Counted from the stretch's first letter, positions 23,345-31,658 are shown. The stretch is DNA of 31,770 nt from JBGPJO01 sp964348535 (GCA_964348535.1 CAYGDB010000004.1:1-31770), one strand, 5' to 3'. Notes: generated by a model not told the origin, from the sequence alone. Program-made: numbers and translations.

Positions 23345-25864
23345 TTATTCTGTATCATTTTCTACAAAAAATGGAACAATTAATTCGGTTTTATTTAGAA
23401 TACTGTCGTAGGCCACAACTTTAAGATTATTAGAGTATTCCACTTTTTCAGGATTGTCTTTTGCTGTAAATGAAATGGAGAAAGGACTATTTTTTGAAGA
23501 ACCCAAAAAATACTCATTGAGATAAAAATCAACTTTTTCAATCGGGTAAGGACCTGATGATATTATTGTTGGTGTGATTTTTTCTGATGAAGAAAACACC
23601 TCTTTTGGTTTTATTCCGGAGATTGATAAGTTTGGACCGGAGCCGTTGTGGAGGGTGTCAGTTTGGGTCGGTATGATTTCGATGCTCTCTTCTTTTATGT
23701 TTTTTTCTCGAACCCACAAACGAATAGGATATTCCCAAAATTTAAATTGTGGGTCATCCGATGGATTTTGAGGAATTTCTCCACTGGGTTTATTTTTATC
23801 AACCCAATACAAAATGGAATGTATATTTTTTACCGCCCTTTCTTCTCGGGCGTCAGTTGGGGTTAGTGTGGTTGCAAGATTGCCTGAAAATTTATCAGTG
23901 GTATAAACAATTCCTCCTTGCCAAAGACCCCTTAAAACAGGACGAACTTTTGTTTTATCAACAGAATCAGCTTTAGGTAGTGTCTCGTTTGGCAAGCTTT
24001 CCAAAACATCTTTCATGAAAGCATTCCACATTGGAGCTACGATAAAACCAGCAACCTTTTTTTCCATTGGGCTGTTGTCGTTATTTCCGGCCCATGTGCC
24101 CACGGCAATGCTTGGAGTGTACCCAACAATCCAAGCGTCCTTGTAATCGTTTGTGGTGCCTGTTTTTGCCGCCACTTCTCGGTTTGGAAAGTATAAGTAG
24201 GAAGTATCACCAAACGCGGGACTCCTTGCCTTATTATCAGACAGTACGTCAGAAATTGTTCGAGCAACATTTGAATCAAGGACGGTTTTTGGTGAAAGGC
24301 TGAACTCTTCCAATGTTTCTCCCTGACTATTCTCTACTTTTAGTACTGAAACATAATGGTTTCTAATACCATCGTTTCCAAACACGCCATAAGCGCTTGT
24401 AAGGTCAAGAAGGGAAACTTCTCCACCTCCCAAAACCAGTGTAAGACCATACCTATCTTTGTTTTCAAGGGTGGTTATTCCCATATCCTCGGATGTCTCT
24501 ATGGAGTCTTTAATTCCAGCCAAATATAGTGTTTTAACAGAAGGAATGTTCATAGATTGGGCTAAAGCGTCTCGAAGCGATACAGGACCTCGGAACGTGT
24601 TGTCGTAGTTGTCCGGTGAAAAACACGGCGATTCTTTTGAGAAATTCCAAGGCTCGCAAAAAGTTGAAAATTGAGTTTTTAAGTCGAACAAAACAGTGTC
24701 TGGGGTGTAGCCTTTTTTAAAAGCTGTGGCATAGACAAACGGTTTGAATGCTGATCCGGGCTGTCTTTTTGCCAAAGCAACATTAAAATTCCCGTCAATG
24801 TTTTTGTCAAAGTAGTCGCGAGAACCGACGAGCGCTAGTATTTGTCCTGTTTTTGGATCAATTGCCACAAGCGCTGCGTTTTCCGCATTGAATTTTATTT
24901 TGTTTTCAAGGGCAAATTTTTTAACGATTTCTTCCGCTTTTGCTTGCATCTTAAAGTCGATGGTCGTTATTATTTTTAGACCATCATTTTCAAGCGACTC
25001 TCGGCCATATTTTTGTTCAAGATACTCTCTTACCCAAAAAACAAAATGAGAAGCTTTTATACTCGTGTTCCCTTGGGGCAGAAAAGCGACTTTTTCATTT
25101 TTAGCTTTTTCAAACTCTTCCTCGGTGATAAATTTATTTTCTAGCATTTTGGACAATACAAGGTCTTTCCTTTTGTCTAGAGCTTCTTTGTGGTTTCCGT
25201 AAGGAGAATAGTAGGTTGGAGCCTGCGGTATTGCGGCAAGGTAGGCGGCTTCTCCCAAGGTTGTCTCTTCGGCGTGTTTTCCAAAAAATGCCAGACTGGC
25301 TTCTTCCACACCGTATATTGTTCCTCCGTAAGGACTTTCGTTTAAATATATTTCAAGAATTTGCTCTTTTGAAGCAACTTGCTCCAGTTTAACTGAAAGT
25401 ATCCACTCTTTTAATTTTCTTGAAATTTTCTTTTCAGATGTCAAAAGAGAGTTTTTTACCACCTGTTGTGTTATTGTTGAACCCCCTTGGGAAAATCCAA
25501 AAGAGATCGCATTCATAAAAACTGCCCGCATAATCGATGATATTTTAATACCGCGGTGTTGATAAAATTCCGAGTCTTCAATGGCCACAGAGGCGTTTTT
25601 TATATTTCGCGAAATTTTTTCACCGGAAATTATTGTTCTTTTATTATTTTCGCCAAGGTTATAAAGAAGGATCTCGCCGGAGCGGTCGTAGATTTTCGCA
25701 GACTGAGAAACCCTTCTTTCGTTAAATGAATTGAGGTCGGGAACTTGAATAGATGACGCCCAAAAAATTATGACTCCCGTTAAAATAAAAAAGAGGCTCA
25801 AAAAAATCGCCAGAAACCCTCTCATTTTTTGGCTATTGCGCCCTTTGTTAGAATGTCTTCTCAT
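23345..25864 (-). CDS. Class A penicillin-binding protein (PBP1A type)
   Basis: About 839 residues from the ATG at 25864; a TTG at 25882 would add six residues and overlaps a -10-like TATACT. Order: one membrane anchor (GFLAIFLSLFFILTGVIIFW), GT51 glycosyltransferase with EDSEFYQHRG and QGGSTITQQVVKN, then the transpeptidase with PGSAFKPF (catalytic Ser-x-x-Lys), SMN and KTGTTNDYKDAW. The C-terminal 150 residues look like beta-sandwich modules (WVREKNIKEESIEI; PIEKVDFYLNEYFLGSSKN). It polymerises and cross-links peptidoglycan outside the membrane. It is convergent with the DciA-like gene (24-base gap). Confidence 0.95.
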   Translation of the reverse strand: MRRHSNKGRNSQKMRGFLAIFLSLFFILTGVIIFWASSIQVPDLNSFNERRVSQSAKIYDRSGEILLYNLGENNKRTIISGEKISRNIKNASVAIEDSEFYQHRGIKISSIMRAVFMNAISFGFSQGGSTITQQVVKNSLLTSEKKISRKLKEWILSVKLEQVASKEQILEIYLNESPYGGTIYGVEEASLAFFGKHAEETTLGEAAYLAAIPQAPTYYSPYGNHKEALDKRKDLVLSKMLENKFITEEEFEKAKNEKVAFLPQGNTSIKASHFVFWVREYLEQKYGRESLENDGLKIITTIDFKMQAKAEEIVKKFALENKIKFNAENAALVAIDPKTGQILALVGSRDYFDKNIDGNFNVALAKRQPGSAFKPFVYATAFKKGYTPDTVLFDLKTQFSTFCEPWNFSKESPCFSPDNYDNTFRGPVSLRDALAQSMNIPSVKTLYLAGIKDSIETSEDMGITTLENKDRYGLTLVLGGGEVSLLDLTSAYGVFGNDGIRNHYVSVLKVENSQGETLEEFSLSPKTVLDSNVARTISDVLSDNKARSPAFGDTSYLYFPNREVAAKTGTTNDYKDAWIVGYTPSIAVGTWAGNNDNSPMEKKVAGFIVAPMWNAFMKDVLESLPNETLPKADSVDKTKVRPVLRGLWQGGIVYTTDKFSGNLATTLTPTDAREERAVKNIHSILYWVDKNKPSGEIPQNPSDDPQFKFWEYPIRLWVREKNIKEESIEIIPTQTDTLHNGSGPNLSISGIKPKEVFSSSEKITPTIISSGPYPIEKVDFYLNEYFLGSSKNSPFSISFTAKDNPEKVEYSNNLKVVAYDSILNKTELIVPFFVENDTE

Positions 25865-25894
25865 AAGAGTATATCCTAGCAAATAATTAGGAAC

Positions 25895-25927
25895 TAGACA
25901 TTAGACCTCAGACGATAGACAATAGAC
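25895..25927. repeat. AGACATTAGAC/AGACAATAGAC word array between divergent genes
   Basis: Three or four AGAC-centred words fill most of the gap between the PBP gene and tyrS (AGACGATAGACAATAGACAA just before the tyrS ATG). It is the same family as the arms of IVS-like element 1. There is no S23 gene here. Confidence 0.65.
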
Positions 25928-25929
25928 AA

Positions 25930-27162
25930 ATGAGATTTTTCAAAACTTTTAACAAAGCATCGGTTGAGACAACGCCAGAAAAAATTGAGTCTGTTCTTTC
26001 TCGTGGCGTTGAAAATATATATCCGAACAAAGAGTTTCTTCGGGTAGCCCTCCTTAAAGGTGACAAATTGACTTTTTATCTTGGGATAGACCCGACCGCG
26101 AAGACTCTTCATGTTGGGCATTCCATAATTTTGCTTAAATTGAAGGAATTTCAAGATCTTGGGCACAAGGTTATTCTTCTCATAGGTGATTTTACCGGAA
26201 TGATAGGAGACCCAACCGATAAGAAGGCAACAAGAAAACGCCTCACCAGAAGCGAGGTTCTTTTAAATTCCGGTCTTTATAAAAAACAAATCAGTTCGAT
26301 ACTTTCGTTTAAAGGTAAAAATCCCGCCATCTTGAAATATAATTCAACATGGTTGTCAAAAATGAATTTTGAGAATGTTCTTGACCTTGCTTCGCGAATG
26401 ACCGTTGATCAAATGTTAAAGCGAGATATGTTTGAAAAAAGGAATGAGGAAGGAAAACCGACTTATATACATGAATTTCTTTATCCTCTACTTCAGGGTT
26501 ACGATTCTGTTGCTATGGATGTCGACGGTGAAATAGGAGGAAATGATCAGACATTCAACATGCTTGCAGGTCGGACGCTCATGAAACAAATAAAAAACAA
26601 AGAAAAGTTTGTAGTGTCTATGAAGTTGCTTACGGACTCAAGTGGGAAGAAAATGGGCAAGACAGAAGGTAACATGGTGTCTTTAAATGACCGTCCGGAA
26701 GAAATGTACGGGAGAATTATGAGTTGGGGTGACGGTATGATTTGCCCGGGATTTGAACTTTTAACCAATTTTTCTGAGAAAGAAATTGAGGATATCAAAA
26801 AAGTAATTAAAGATGGCGAAAATCCAAAAAATATTAAAATGAAACTGGCTAGAGAAATTGTTTCTATGTATCATGGCAAAGCGGCGGCAGAAAAGGCAGA
26901 GAGTGGTTTTAAAAGTACTTTTGAAAGTGGCGCCGCGCCGGACGAAATAAAAGAAGTGTTTATCTTAAGAGGTGGCAATGTTGGTCACTCTCTCAAAGAG
27001 GCGGGATTAGTGGCTTCAATTTCAGAATGGCGTCGTCTTGTTCAAGAAGGCGCGGTTGAAGAGGTTGGCGGTAAAAAGGTTTTGGATCCCAAAATTAAAG
27101 CTGAAAAAGATGGAGTTTTTAAAATAGGGAAGAAGCGATTTGTAAAAATTGTAGCTAAATAA
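25930..27162 (+). CDS. tyrS: Tyrosyl-tRNA synthetase
   Basis: A 410-residue class I synthetase. The HIGH-type motif is HVGH (61-64) in IDPTAKTLHVGHSIILLKL, and GDFTGMIGDPT follows. The KMSKS-type motif is KMGKT (241-245). The tyrosine-binding YPLLQGYDSVAMDVD with GGNDQTFN is present. A C-terminal S4-like RNA-binding domain covers about 340-405. It charges tRNA-Tyr. It is monocistronic, ends at a strong terminator, and its ATG follows the AGACAATAGAC word array with no Shine-Dalgarno. Confidence 0.96.
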   Translation: MRFFKTFNKASVETTPEKIESVLSRGVENIYPNKEFLRVALLKGDKLTFYLGIDPTAKTLHVGHSIILLKLKEFQDLGHKVILLIGDFTGMIGDPTDKKATRKRLTRSEVLLNSGLYKKQISSILSFKGKNPAILKYNSTWLSKMNFENVLDLASRMTVDQMLKRDMFEKRNEEGKPTYIHEFLYPLLQGYDSVAMDVDGEIGGNDQTFNMLAGRTLMKQIKNKEKFVVSMKLLTDSSGKKMGKTEGNMVSLNDRPEEMYGRIMSWGDGMICPGFELLTNFSEKEIEDIKKVIKDGENPKNIKMKLAREIVSMYHGKAAAEKAESGFKSTFESGAAPDEIKEVFILRGGNVGHSLKEAGLVASISEWRRLVQEGAVEEVGGKKVLDPKIKAEKDGVFKIGKKRFVKIVAK

Positions 27163-27189
27163 AAATGTCCGCCTTTGGCGGACATTTTT
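27161..27189. terminator. Bidirectional intrinsic terminator
   Basis: AAAAATGTCCGCC and GGCGGACATTTTT form a perfect 13-bp stem around TTT. The symmetrical A and T tracts let it serve tyrS (+) and the small acidic gene (-), whose stop codon lies three bases beyond it. It starts inside the tyrS stop codon. Confidence 0.9.
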
Positions 27190-27191
27190 AT

Positions 27192-27347
27192 TTAGTATTC
27201 ATCTTTCTCTGTCATTCCCGGCATTCCATGCGCTTCATCTAACATATCATCTTCGTCGAAAGATTCTTCAGTCTCCACCAATTCATCATCTTTACCAAGC
27301 GGATCGCTCGAATCTTCTTCATTGTCAGAATCCCACTTATTTCCCAT
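27192..27347 (-). CDS. Very acidic 51-residue protein, unknown
   Basis: Reads MGNKWDSDNEEDSSDPLGKD on the minus strand, then DELVETEESFDEDDMLDEAH and GMPGMTEKDEY, stop TAA at 27192-27194. About 21 of 51 residues are Asp or Glu and only three are Lys. There is no membrane segment or cysteine, so it is probably disordered. Support for a real gene is a complete frame between an ATG and a stop three bases before a shared terminator, with acidic codon bias throughout. It could be a small disordered partner protein. Function unknown; only context and composition support it. Confidence 0.6.
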   Translation of the reverse strand: MGNKWDSDNEEDSSDPLGKDDELVETEESFDEDDMLDEAHGMPGMTEKDEY

Positions 27348-27447
27348 ATGCTTTTAGCGTTTAAATTCAAAAGCTTTTAAGGCGACCTTTTATAATACTT
27401 AGTTTTTACCATAAGGTTTTATTTTTGCAACAATTTTAATATTGCCG

Positions 27448-27456
27448 TGTGGATAA
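27448..27456 (-). promoter_or_regulatory. DnaA-box consensus match (TTATCCACA)
   Basis: TGTGGATAA is an exact reverse-complement match in the gap between the small acidic gene and ruvC. It is isolated; it may be chance. Confidence 0.25.
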
Positions 27457-27468
27457 ATCTCCGCTTGG

Positions 27469-27975
27469 TTAGAGATCTCGGGTTGGCAGTCGAAAAGAAG
27501 CGCTTCCCGTAAGGGCTATTGCGATGGCGTCTATCTCATCGTCTTCTTCTGTCTTTTTTTCAATTGATACAAGAAGTCTTACCATTTTTTCAACCTGCTT
27601 CTTGTCGCTTTTGCCGTAGCCCGTAACAGCCATCTTTACCTGAAGAGGGGTGAAATCAAGAACGGAGAGATTATTTTTTTGACACGCGTATATGACAACA
27701 CCTCTTACTTCGCCTACCCGCATGGCGGTTTTCTGATTATTTGAGACAAATAGATTTTCAATGGCAAGAATGTCCGGCTTGAATTGCTCAATAATGCCTT
27801 CCACTCGTTCTCCAAGAGCCAAAAGTCTTTTCTCAAAAGAAAGAGTTTTTTTTGTTTTGAAACACTCTGAATGAACAAGGGTATCGAGACCGCCCTTGCG
27901 GTCAATAATTGCCATGCCCAATTTTTCGTATCCGGGGTCTACCCCAAGCACTCTAAGTTGTTTGTTCTTATTCAA
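27469..27975 (-). CDS. ruvC: Holliday junction endonuclease RuvC
   Basis: RuvC with its four acidic catalytic positions visible: Asp in LRVLGVDPGYEKLG, Glu in LAIENLF, and the C-terminal pair in EDDEIDAIAIAL. It resolves Holliday junctions with RuvAB. The chosen start is the TTG at 27975, which gives about 168 residues (normal length) beginning NKNKQLRVLGVDPG and overlaps the yebC stop by eight bases. The frame is open to an ATG at 28032, but that adds a tail antiparallel to nothing known and overlaps yebC by 65 bases; ATGs at 28023, 28017 and 28008 are also possible. No ruvA is present in the window. Confidence 0.93.
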   Translation of the reverse strand: MNKNKQLRVLGVDPGYEKLGMAIIDRKGGLDTLVHSECFKTKKTLSFEKRLLALGERVEGIIEQFKPDILAIENLFVSNNQKTAMRVGEVRGVVIYACQKNNLSVLDFTPLQVKMAVTGYGKSDKKQVEKMVRLLVSIEKKTEEDDEIDAIAIALTGSASFRLPTRDL

Positions 27976-28516
27976 GGTTTTTTGGAAAGATGGCGTTGGT
28001 AAAAACATCCTGAACATCGTCATTATCTTCAAGTTCGTTTATTAAAGCTATGAGGGATTGAACCGAATGGTCGCTTATTTCAACAGGGTCTTTTGAAATC
28101 CACTCGCCGTCAATTTTGTTAAAAGCCCAGGAAGCGGAACCCGGGGAGCCAAGATTTCCTCCGTGTTTGCTTAGAATATGTTTAATTTCAGCAGACGTCC
28201 TGTTTTTATTTTCTGTTAAAATTTCTATAATGATAGCAACGCCCGATGGTCCGTATCCTTCGTATATCATGCTTTGAATATTTGGTGAATCTGCGCCCGC
28301 CCCTTTTTTAACGGCTCTTTCTATATTTTCTTTTGGCATATTGAAAGATTTGGCTTGGTCTATTATGGCTTTCAATCCAAAGTCGTTGATGTTACCTCCT
28401 GATTTTTTTGATTCCAGTGTTATAAGACGACTGAATTTTGAAAAAACTTTGCTTTTTTGAGCATCGGTCGCGCCTTTTTTCCGTTTTATTTGAGACCATT
28501 TATTATGACCAGACAT
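27968..28516 (-). CDS. yebC: YebC/PmpR family protein, short form
   Basis: A 182-residue protein. The N-terminal domain is intact (MSGHNKWSQIKRKKGATDAQ, then NMPKENIERAVKKGAG, YEGYGPSGVAIIIEILTENK and NRTSAEIKHILSKHGGNLG). The C-terminal family ending LEDNDDVQDVFTNA is also there. About 55-60 residues of the middle domain present in typical 240-residue YebC are missing between WAFNKIDGEW and the end. YebC proteins are transcription regulators and also act on ribosome stalling at proline runs (established for YebC/YebC2 families). It sits between ruvB and ruvC, a common association. Confidence 0.92.
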   Translation of the reverse strand: MSGHNKWSQIKRKKGATDAQKSKVFSKFSRLITLESKKSGGNINDFGLKAIIDQAKSFNMPKENIERAVKKGAGADSPNIQSMIYEGYGPSGVAIIIEILTENKNRTSAEIKHILSKHGGNLGSPGSASWAFNKIDGEWISKDPVEISDHSVQSLIALINELEDNDDVQDVFTNAIFPKNLE

Positions 28517-28547
28517 GGATGATAGTAATTTGGTTTGATTTTTAATT

Positions 28548-29585
28548 TTATATTAACTTTCTTTGATTGTTTTCGGTTTCATATTCCAAATGAAGATAGG
28601 CCGTCTCTGTGGCAACTCTACCTCGCGGGGTGCGTTCTATCAGTCCAAGCTGAAGGAGATAGGGTTCATTGACCTCTTCAATCGTAGCCATTTCTTCAGA
28701 TAAAGCAGCGGCTATAGTCGAAAGACCAACCGGCCCCCCTTTGAATTTTGAAATCAAAACATCAAGCATTTTTCTATCGGATGAATTCAGTCCAAGGTTG
28801 TCAATTTCAAGTAAAGAAAGCGCTTCCTGAACTGCTTCTTTCGATAGTGTTCTTTTTCCAACCTGAGCAAAGTCTCTGGCTCTTTTTAGAAGATAGTTAG
28901 CTGTTCGTGGTGTAAAGCGACTGCGCTTGGCGATTTCTTCCGTCGCTTCTTTTTCTATTGAGACTCTTAATAACTTTGCCGAGCGTGTTACTATTTTGGC
29001 TATTTCTTCTTCATTATAAAATTCAAGTCTGAATACCCCTCCGCTAAAACGACTTCTCAAAGGAGCAGACATCGTTGCTATTCTTGTGGTTGCCGCTATC
29101 ATTGTGAAGGCGGGAAGCTCAAGTTGGAGAGTTCGGGCCGATGGTCCTTTGCCGATGATTATATCCAAAACGCCCGACTCCATCGCGGGATAAAGAATCT
29201 CTTCTACGGTTTTGTTCAAGCGGTGAATTTCGTCAATGAATATTATGTCTCCCGGCGCAAGATTGGTAAGGATAGCCGCAAGGTCTCCAACCTTTTCAAT
29301 CGCAGGTCCGGAGGTTATTTTTAGAGACCCGCCGACTTCTTTGGCTATAAGGTGGGCGAGAGTTGTTTTTCCCAAGCCTGGCGGTCCGTAAAAAAGTATG
29401 TGTTCTGGAGTATGCCCCCTTTCTTTGGCCGCTCCGAGAAGAATTTTTAGATTATCTTTTATTTTTTCTTGCCCGACGTATTCTTCAAACGAAGAAGGTC
29501 TGAGAGTTTGGTCTAAATGGGCGTCTTTGTCTACTCTTTTTTCTTTCTCGTCATCCTTATTTTGTTTTTTAATTATGCTTGACAT
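28548..29585 (-). CDS. ruvB: Holliday junction branch-migration ATPase RuvB
   Basis: A 345-residue AAA+ motor: N-terminal LDQTLRPSSFEEYVGQEKIK, Walker A GPPGLGKTTLAHL (about 71), Walker B IIFIDEIHRL, sensor ATTRIATMSAPLRSRF with the arginine finger, and the C-terminal winged helix ending in RTPRGRVAT. It drives Holliday junction branch migration with RuvA. It is followed by yebC and ruvC. A 395-base gap upstream holds the direct repeats and structured RNA listed separately. Confidence 0.96.
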   Translation of the reverse strand: MSSIIKKQNKDDEKEKRVDKDAHLDQTLRPSSFEEYVGQEKIKDNLKILLGAAKERGHTPEHILFYGPPGLGKTTLAHLIAKEVGGSLKITSGPAIEKVGDLAAILTNLAPGDIIFIDEIHRLNKTVEEILYPAMESGVLDIIIGKGPSARTLQLELPAFTMIAATTRIATMSAPLRSRFSGGVFRLEFYNEEEIAKIVTRSAKLLRVSIEKEATEEIAKRSRFTPRTANYLLKRARDFAQVGKRTLSKEAVQEALSLLEIDNLGLNSSDRKMLDVLISKFKGGPVGLSTIAAALSEEMATIEEVNEPYLLQLGLIERTPRGRVATETAYLHLEYETENNQRKLI

Positions 29586-29597
29586 ATATTTTAATCT

Positions 29598-29625
29598 ATG
29601 ATAGCATATCTCAAGCCCTCTACAA
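29598..29625 (-). promoter_or_regulatory. Promoter of ruvB overlapping a dyad
   Basis: On the minus strand TTGTAG (29625-29620) and TATCAT (29603-29598) are separated by 16 bases, 12 bases ahead of the ruvB ATG. The -35 lies in a dyad GCCC-CTTGTAGA-GGGC, flanked by TCAA and TTGA, that could be an operator. Confidence 0.45.
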
Positions 29626-29646
29626 GGGGCATTTGATTTTGTTCTT
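29603..29646. repeat. 44-bp direct repeat, copy 1
   Basis: It matches copy 2 at 43 of 44 positions, start to start distance 75 bases. Each copy contains the GCCC...GGGC dyad and ends in a T-rich string on the plus strand. Confidence 0.85.
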
Positions 29647-29677
29647 CGCGTTTTATGTATTCTGCTGCGATATAAAC

Positions 29678-29721
29678 AGCATATCTCAAGCCCTCTACAA
29701 GGGGCACTTGATTTTGTTCTT
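29678..29721. repeat. 44-bp direct repeat, copy 2
   Basis: The single difference from copy 1 is a C for T. It lies 17 bases from the structured RNA element. On the minus strand it repeats the -35-like TTGTAG, so it may carry a second, weaker promoter or operator site for ruvB. Confidence 0.85.
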
Positions 29722-29737
29722 TTCTAATCCAGACCAC

Positions 29738-29880
29738 TACTCTCTAAGGAATCAGGCCTAGCCTGCTGGTATTTCTAAGAGGACGCCTTGGTTTTCCCTC
29801 CCGTAGGGTTTTTACTGGGACCATCCTTTAAGAAACGCTTAACTTCCATCGCTTGCGGAGGAAGCATTCCTTAGAGAGTA
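29738..29880 (-). ncRNA. Structured RNA candidate with 5S rRNA-like core
   Basis: The ends form a perfect 15-bp helix (29738-29752 with 29866-29880). On the minus strand the core has CTTCC, a 12-base loop and GGAAGTTAAGC, then GATGGT exactly 22 bases after the start of GGAAG, then ACCCTACGGGAGGG. In 5S rRNA the helix III loop C is 12 bases, GGAAGUUAAGC follows, and GAUGGU comes after the same 22 bases. A small hairpin CAGGC-TAG-GCCTG follows near the 3' side. A canonical closing helix I is not found where 5S needs it. The strand is assigned by the 5S-like order. The remainder of 29586-29980 contains no gene I can support. Alternatives: a regulatory leader or a novel ncRNA. Confidence 0.45.
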
Positions 29881-29980
29881 TTGTTTTGGATTTCTATCTT
29901 AAGATTACGAAGATAAAGAAGTTTTTGCAAACTAGTAAAACTTTCATTTTGTTGCGCAAAAGTAAGACCTTTGATCCTAT

Positions 29981-31651
29981 CTAAATATTAAGATCAATGA
30001 CTCGACCCAGCTCATCAAGTGATGTTACTCCGTGCAAAACTTTGACAACCCCGTCTTGGATCATTGTCAAAATGGCTTGAATCTCGGAGGCTTTTTCTAT
30101 ATCACGCTCGCTAGGACTTTCGCGTATGATTTTATCTATGTTTTCGTCAACTATAATTGCTTCGAATATTCCTATTCTTCCTTTGTAACCTATACCACCG
30201 CAAGCTTCACACCCGACCGGTTCAAAAATATATTGATGTTGGATACCTCCAAGATCAGCTCTGATATTTTTTAGTATTTTTTCAATAAAGATTTTTTTAT
30301 TTTCTGGAATTTCTATTTTTTTAGAGCATTTGCCGCAGAGTTTGCGAACGAGACGCTGGGCCATGACAACATTGATGGCTGAGCTTATAACCTTGGGGTC
30401 TATCCCGAGGTCTATCAATCTGGGGAAAGCTCCGGCGGCGTTGTTTGTATGAAGGGTTGAAAAGACAAGGTGTCCCGTTAATCCGGCGTTAATGGCAATG
30501 TCAGCGGTTTCCGAGTCGCGAATTTCACCGACCATAATGACATCCGGGTCTTGGCGGAGAATTGAACGAAGACCTTCGGCAAAAGTGTATTTGTTTTCTT
30601 CCACTTGGGTCTGAACAATGCCGGGCAAATGGTATTCTATAGGGTCTTCAATCGTAATAATTTTAATGCCGGGACCATGTACTTGTTTAAGGAAAGCGTA
30701 AAGAGTGGTTGTCTTACCGCTTCCGGTCGGTCCGGTATTTAAAAGCATACCGTTTGGTTTTCTTATTTCGCGCTCAAGTATCCTAAGCAGGGCGGGCTCA
30801 ATTCCAAGCTCTTGCATTGGAACTGAAATTGTTTCTGGATTTAAAATTCGGAGAACCACCGACTCGCTGTACGCCCCAGGTAGAATTGAAGTTCGTATGT
30901 CTATGCTCGTGGTATCTATTTGAACACTAAAGCGTCCGTCCTGGGCGCTTTTTTTGACATTTAGTTTTAGGCCGGAAATAAGTTTGATTCTGGATAAAAG
31001 AAGGGCGAATGTTTCAAGGTCAAAATCAAGTATGTCTGTCAGCAAACCATCCAGTCTGTATCTTAGTCTTGCATAAGATTCCTCCGGTTCTATGTGGACG
31101 TCGGAAGAGTTCATGGAAAGTCCGCCGGCCAAAATAATTTCAAGTATTCTGGATATTCGGAACCCTTTTTTCATTTTTAAAACTTCTTCAATCAATACAC
31201 GAACGTCGGTTATTGTCCCGGCTTTACTTATGAATTTTTGAATTTCCTCATTTGAAATATCAAGAACGCCGGCTTTTACTTCAGAAGCGAATGAAATTTC
31301 TTTATAGCGTGACCATGCTCTTTCGAGGCTGGCCGTTGAGACCATATAAAGGTTGGGCGTAAAGCCACGCCCTTTGAGAAATTCTATAATCTCAAGTGTT
31401 TTTGGATTTTGCGGAGAAAGAACTCCCACGCTGATTTTTCTATTTACTATGTCAAAAACCGCAAGTTTACCTTCTCTAGCCTCTGTTTCAGGCAAAAGTC
31501 TAAGAGCGTCGGTTGAGATGGAAGTTTGGGAGAGGTCAAGATATTGAAGTCCGTATTTGTTAGAGAGGGTTTGAGCAAGGTCTTCCTCCTCTTTTTTTAG
31601 AAGTTCTTCAAGCCGACGATTTTGTTTTTCTTCATCAAATTCGTGAACCAT
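29981..31651 (-). CDS. pilB: GspE/PilB-type secretion ATPase of the type IV pilus/type II secretion class
   Basis: A 556-residue protein. The N-terminal MshEN-like region (LSNKYGLQYLDLSQTSIS) is followed by the core: Walker A GPTGSGKTTTLYAF, Asp box IITIEDPIEYHLPGIVQTQV, Walker B LRQDPDVIMVGEIRD, His box LVFSTLHTNNAAGAF. A zinc-binding tetracysteine (CGKC and CEAC) and GYKGRIGIFE close the protein. It powers pilin assembly at the inner membrane. No other pilus gene is in the window. The transcript is probably leaderless. Confidence 0.95.
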   Translation of the reverse strand: MVHEFDEEKQNRRLEELLKKEEEDLAQTLSNKYGLQYLDLSQTSISTDALRLLPETEAREGKLAVFDIVNRKISVGVLSPQNPKTLEIIEFLKGRGFTPNLYMVSTASLERAWSRYKEISFASEVKAGVLDISNEEIQKFISKAGTITDVRVLIEEVLKMKKGFRISRILEIILAGGLSMNSSDVHIEPEESYARLRYRLDGLLTDILDFDLETFALLLSRIKLISGLKLNVKKSAQDGRFSVQIDTTSIDIRTSILPGAYSESVVLRILNPETISVPMQELGIEPALLRILEREIRKPNGMLLNTGPTGSGKTTTLYAFLKQVHGPGIKIITIEDPIEYHLPGIVQTQVEENKYTFAEGLRSILRQDPDVIMVGEIRDSETADIAINAGLTGHLVFSTLHTNNAAGAFPRLIDLGIDPKVISSAINVVMAQRLVRKLCGKCSKKIEIPENKKIFIEKILKNIRADLGGIQHQYIFEPVGCEACGGIGYKGRIGIFEAIIVDENIDKIIRESPSERDIEKASEIQAILTMIQDGVVKVLHGVTSLDELGRVIDLNI

Positions 31652-31658
31652 TCACGTC

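Noticed and set aside
23574..24303. Plus-strand frames inside the PBP gene
   Set aside because: They are antisense to conserved PBP motifs and show no family resemblance.
29603..29721. Insertion-sequence ends or a CRISPR pair
   Set aside because: There is no transposase and only two copies 31 bases apart; overlap with ruvB promoter elements fits regulation better.
29788..29810. 16S rRNA fragment (CCTACGGGAGG match)
   Set aside because: Only an 11-base match to a conserved 16S segment; neighbouring sequence does not fit 16S.
29738..29880. Ordinary 5S rRNA gene
   Set aside because: The core matches 5S in order and spacing, but no canonical helix I and an altered loop C (CCGCAAG instead of CCGAAC) were found, so it is listed only as a candidate RNA.
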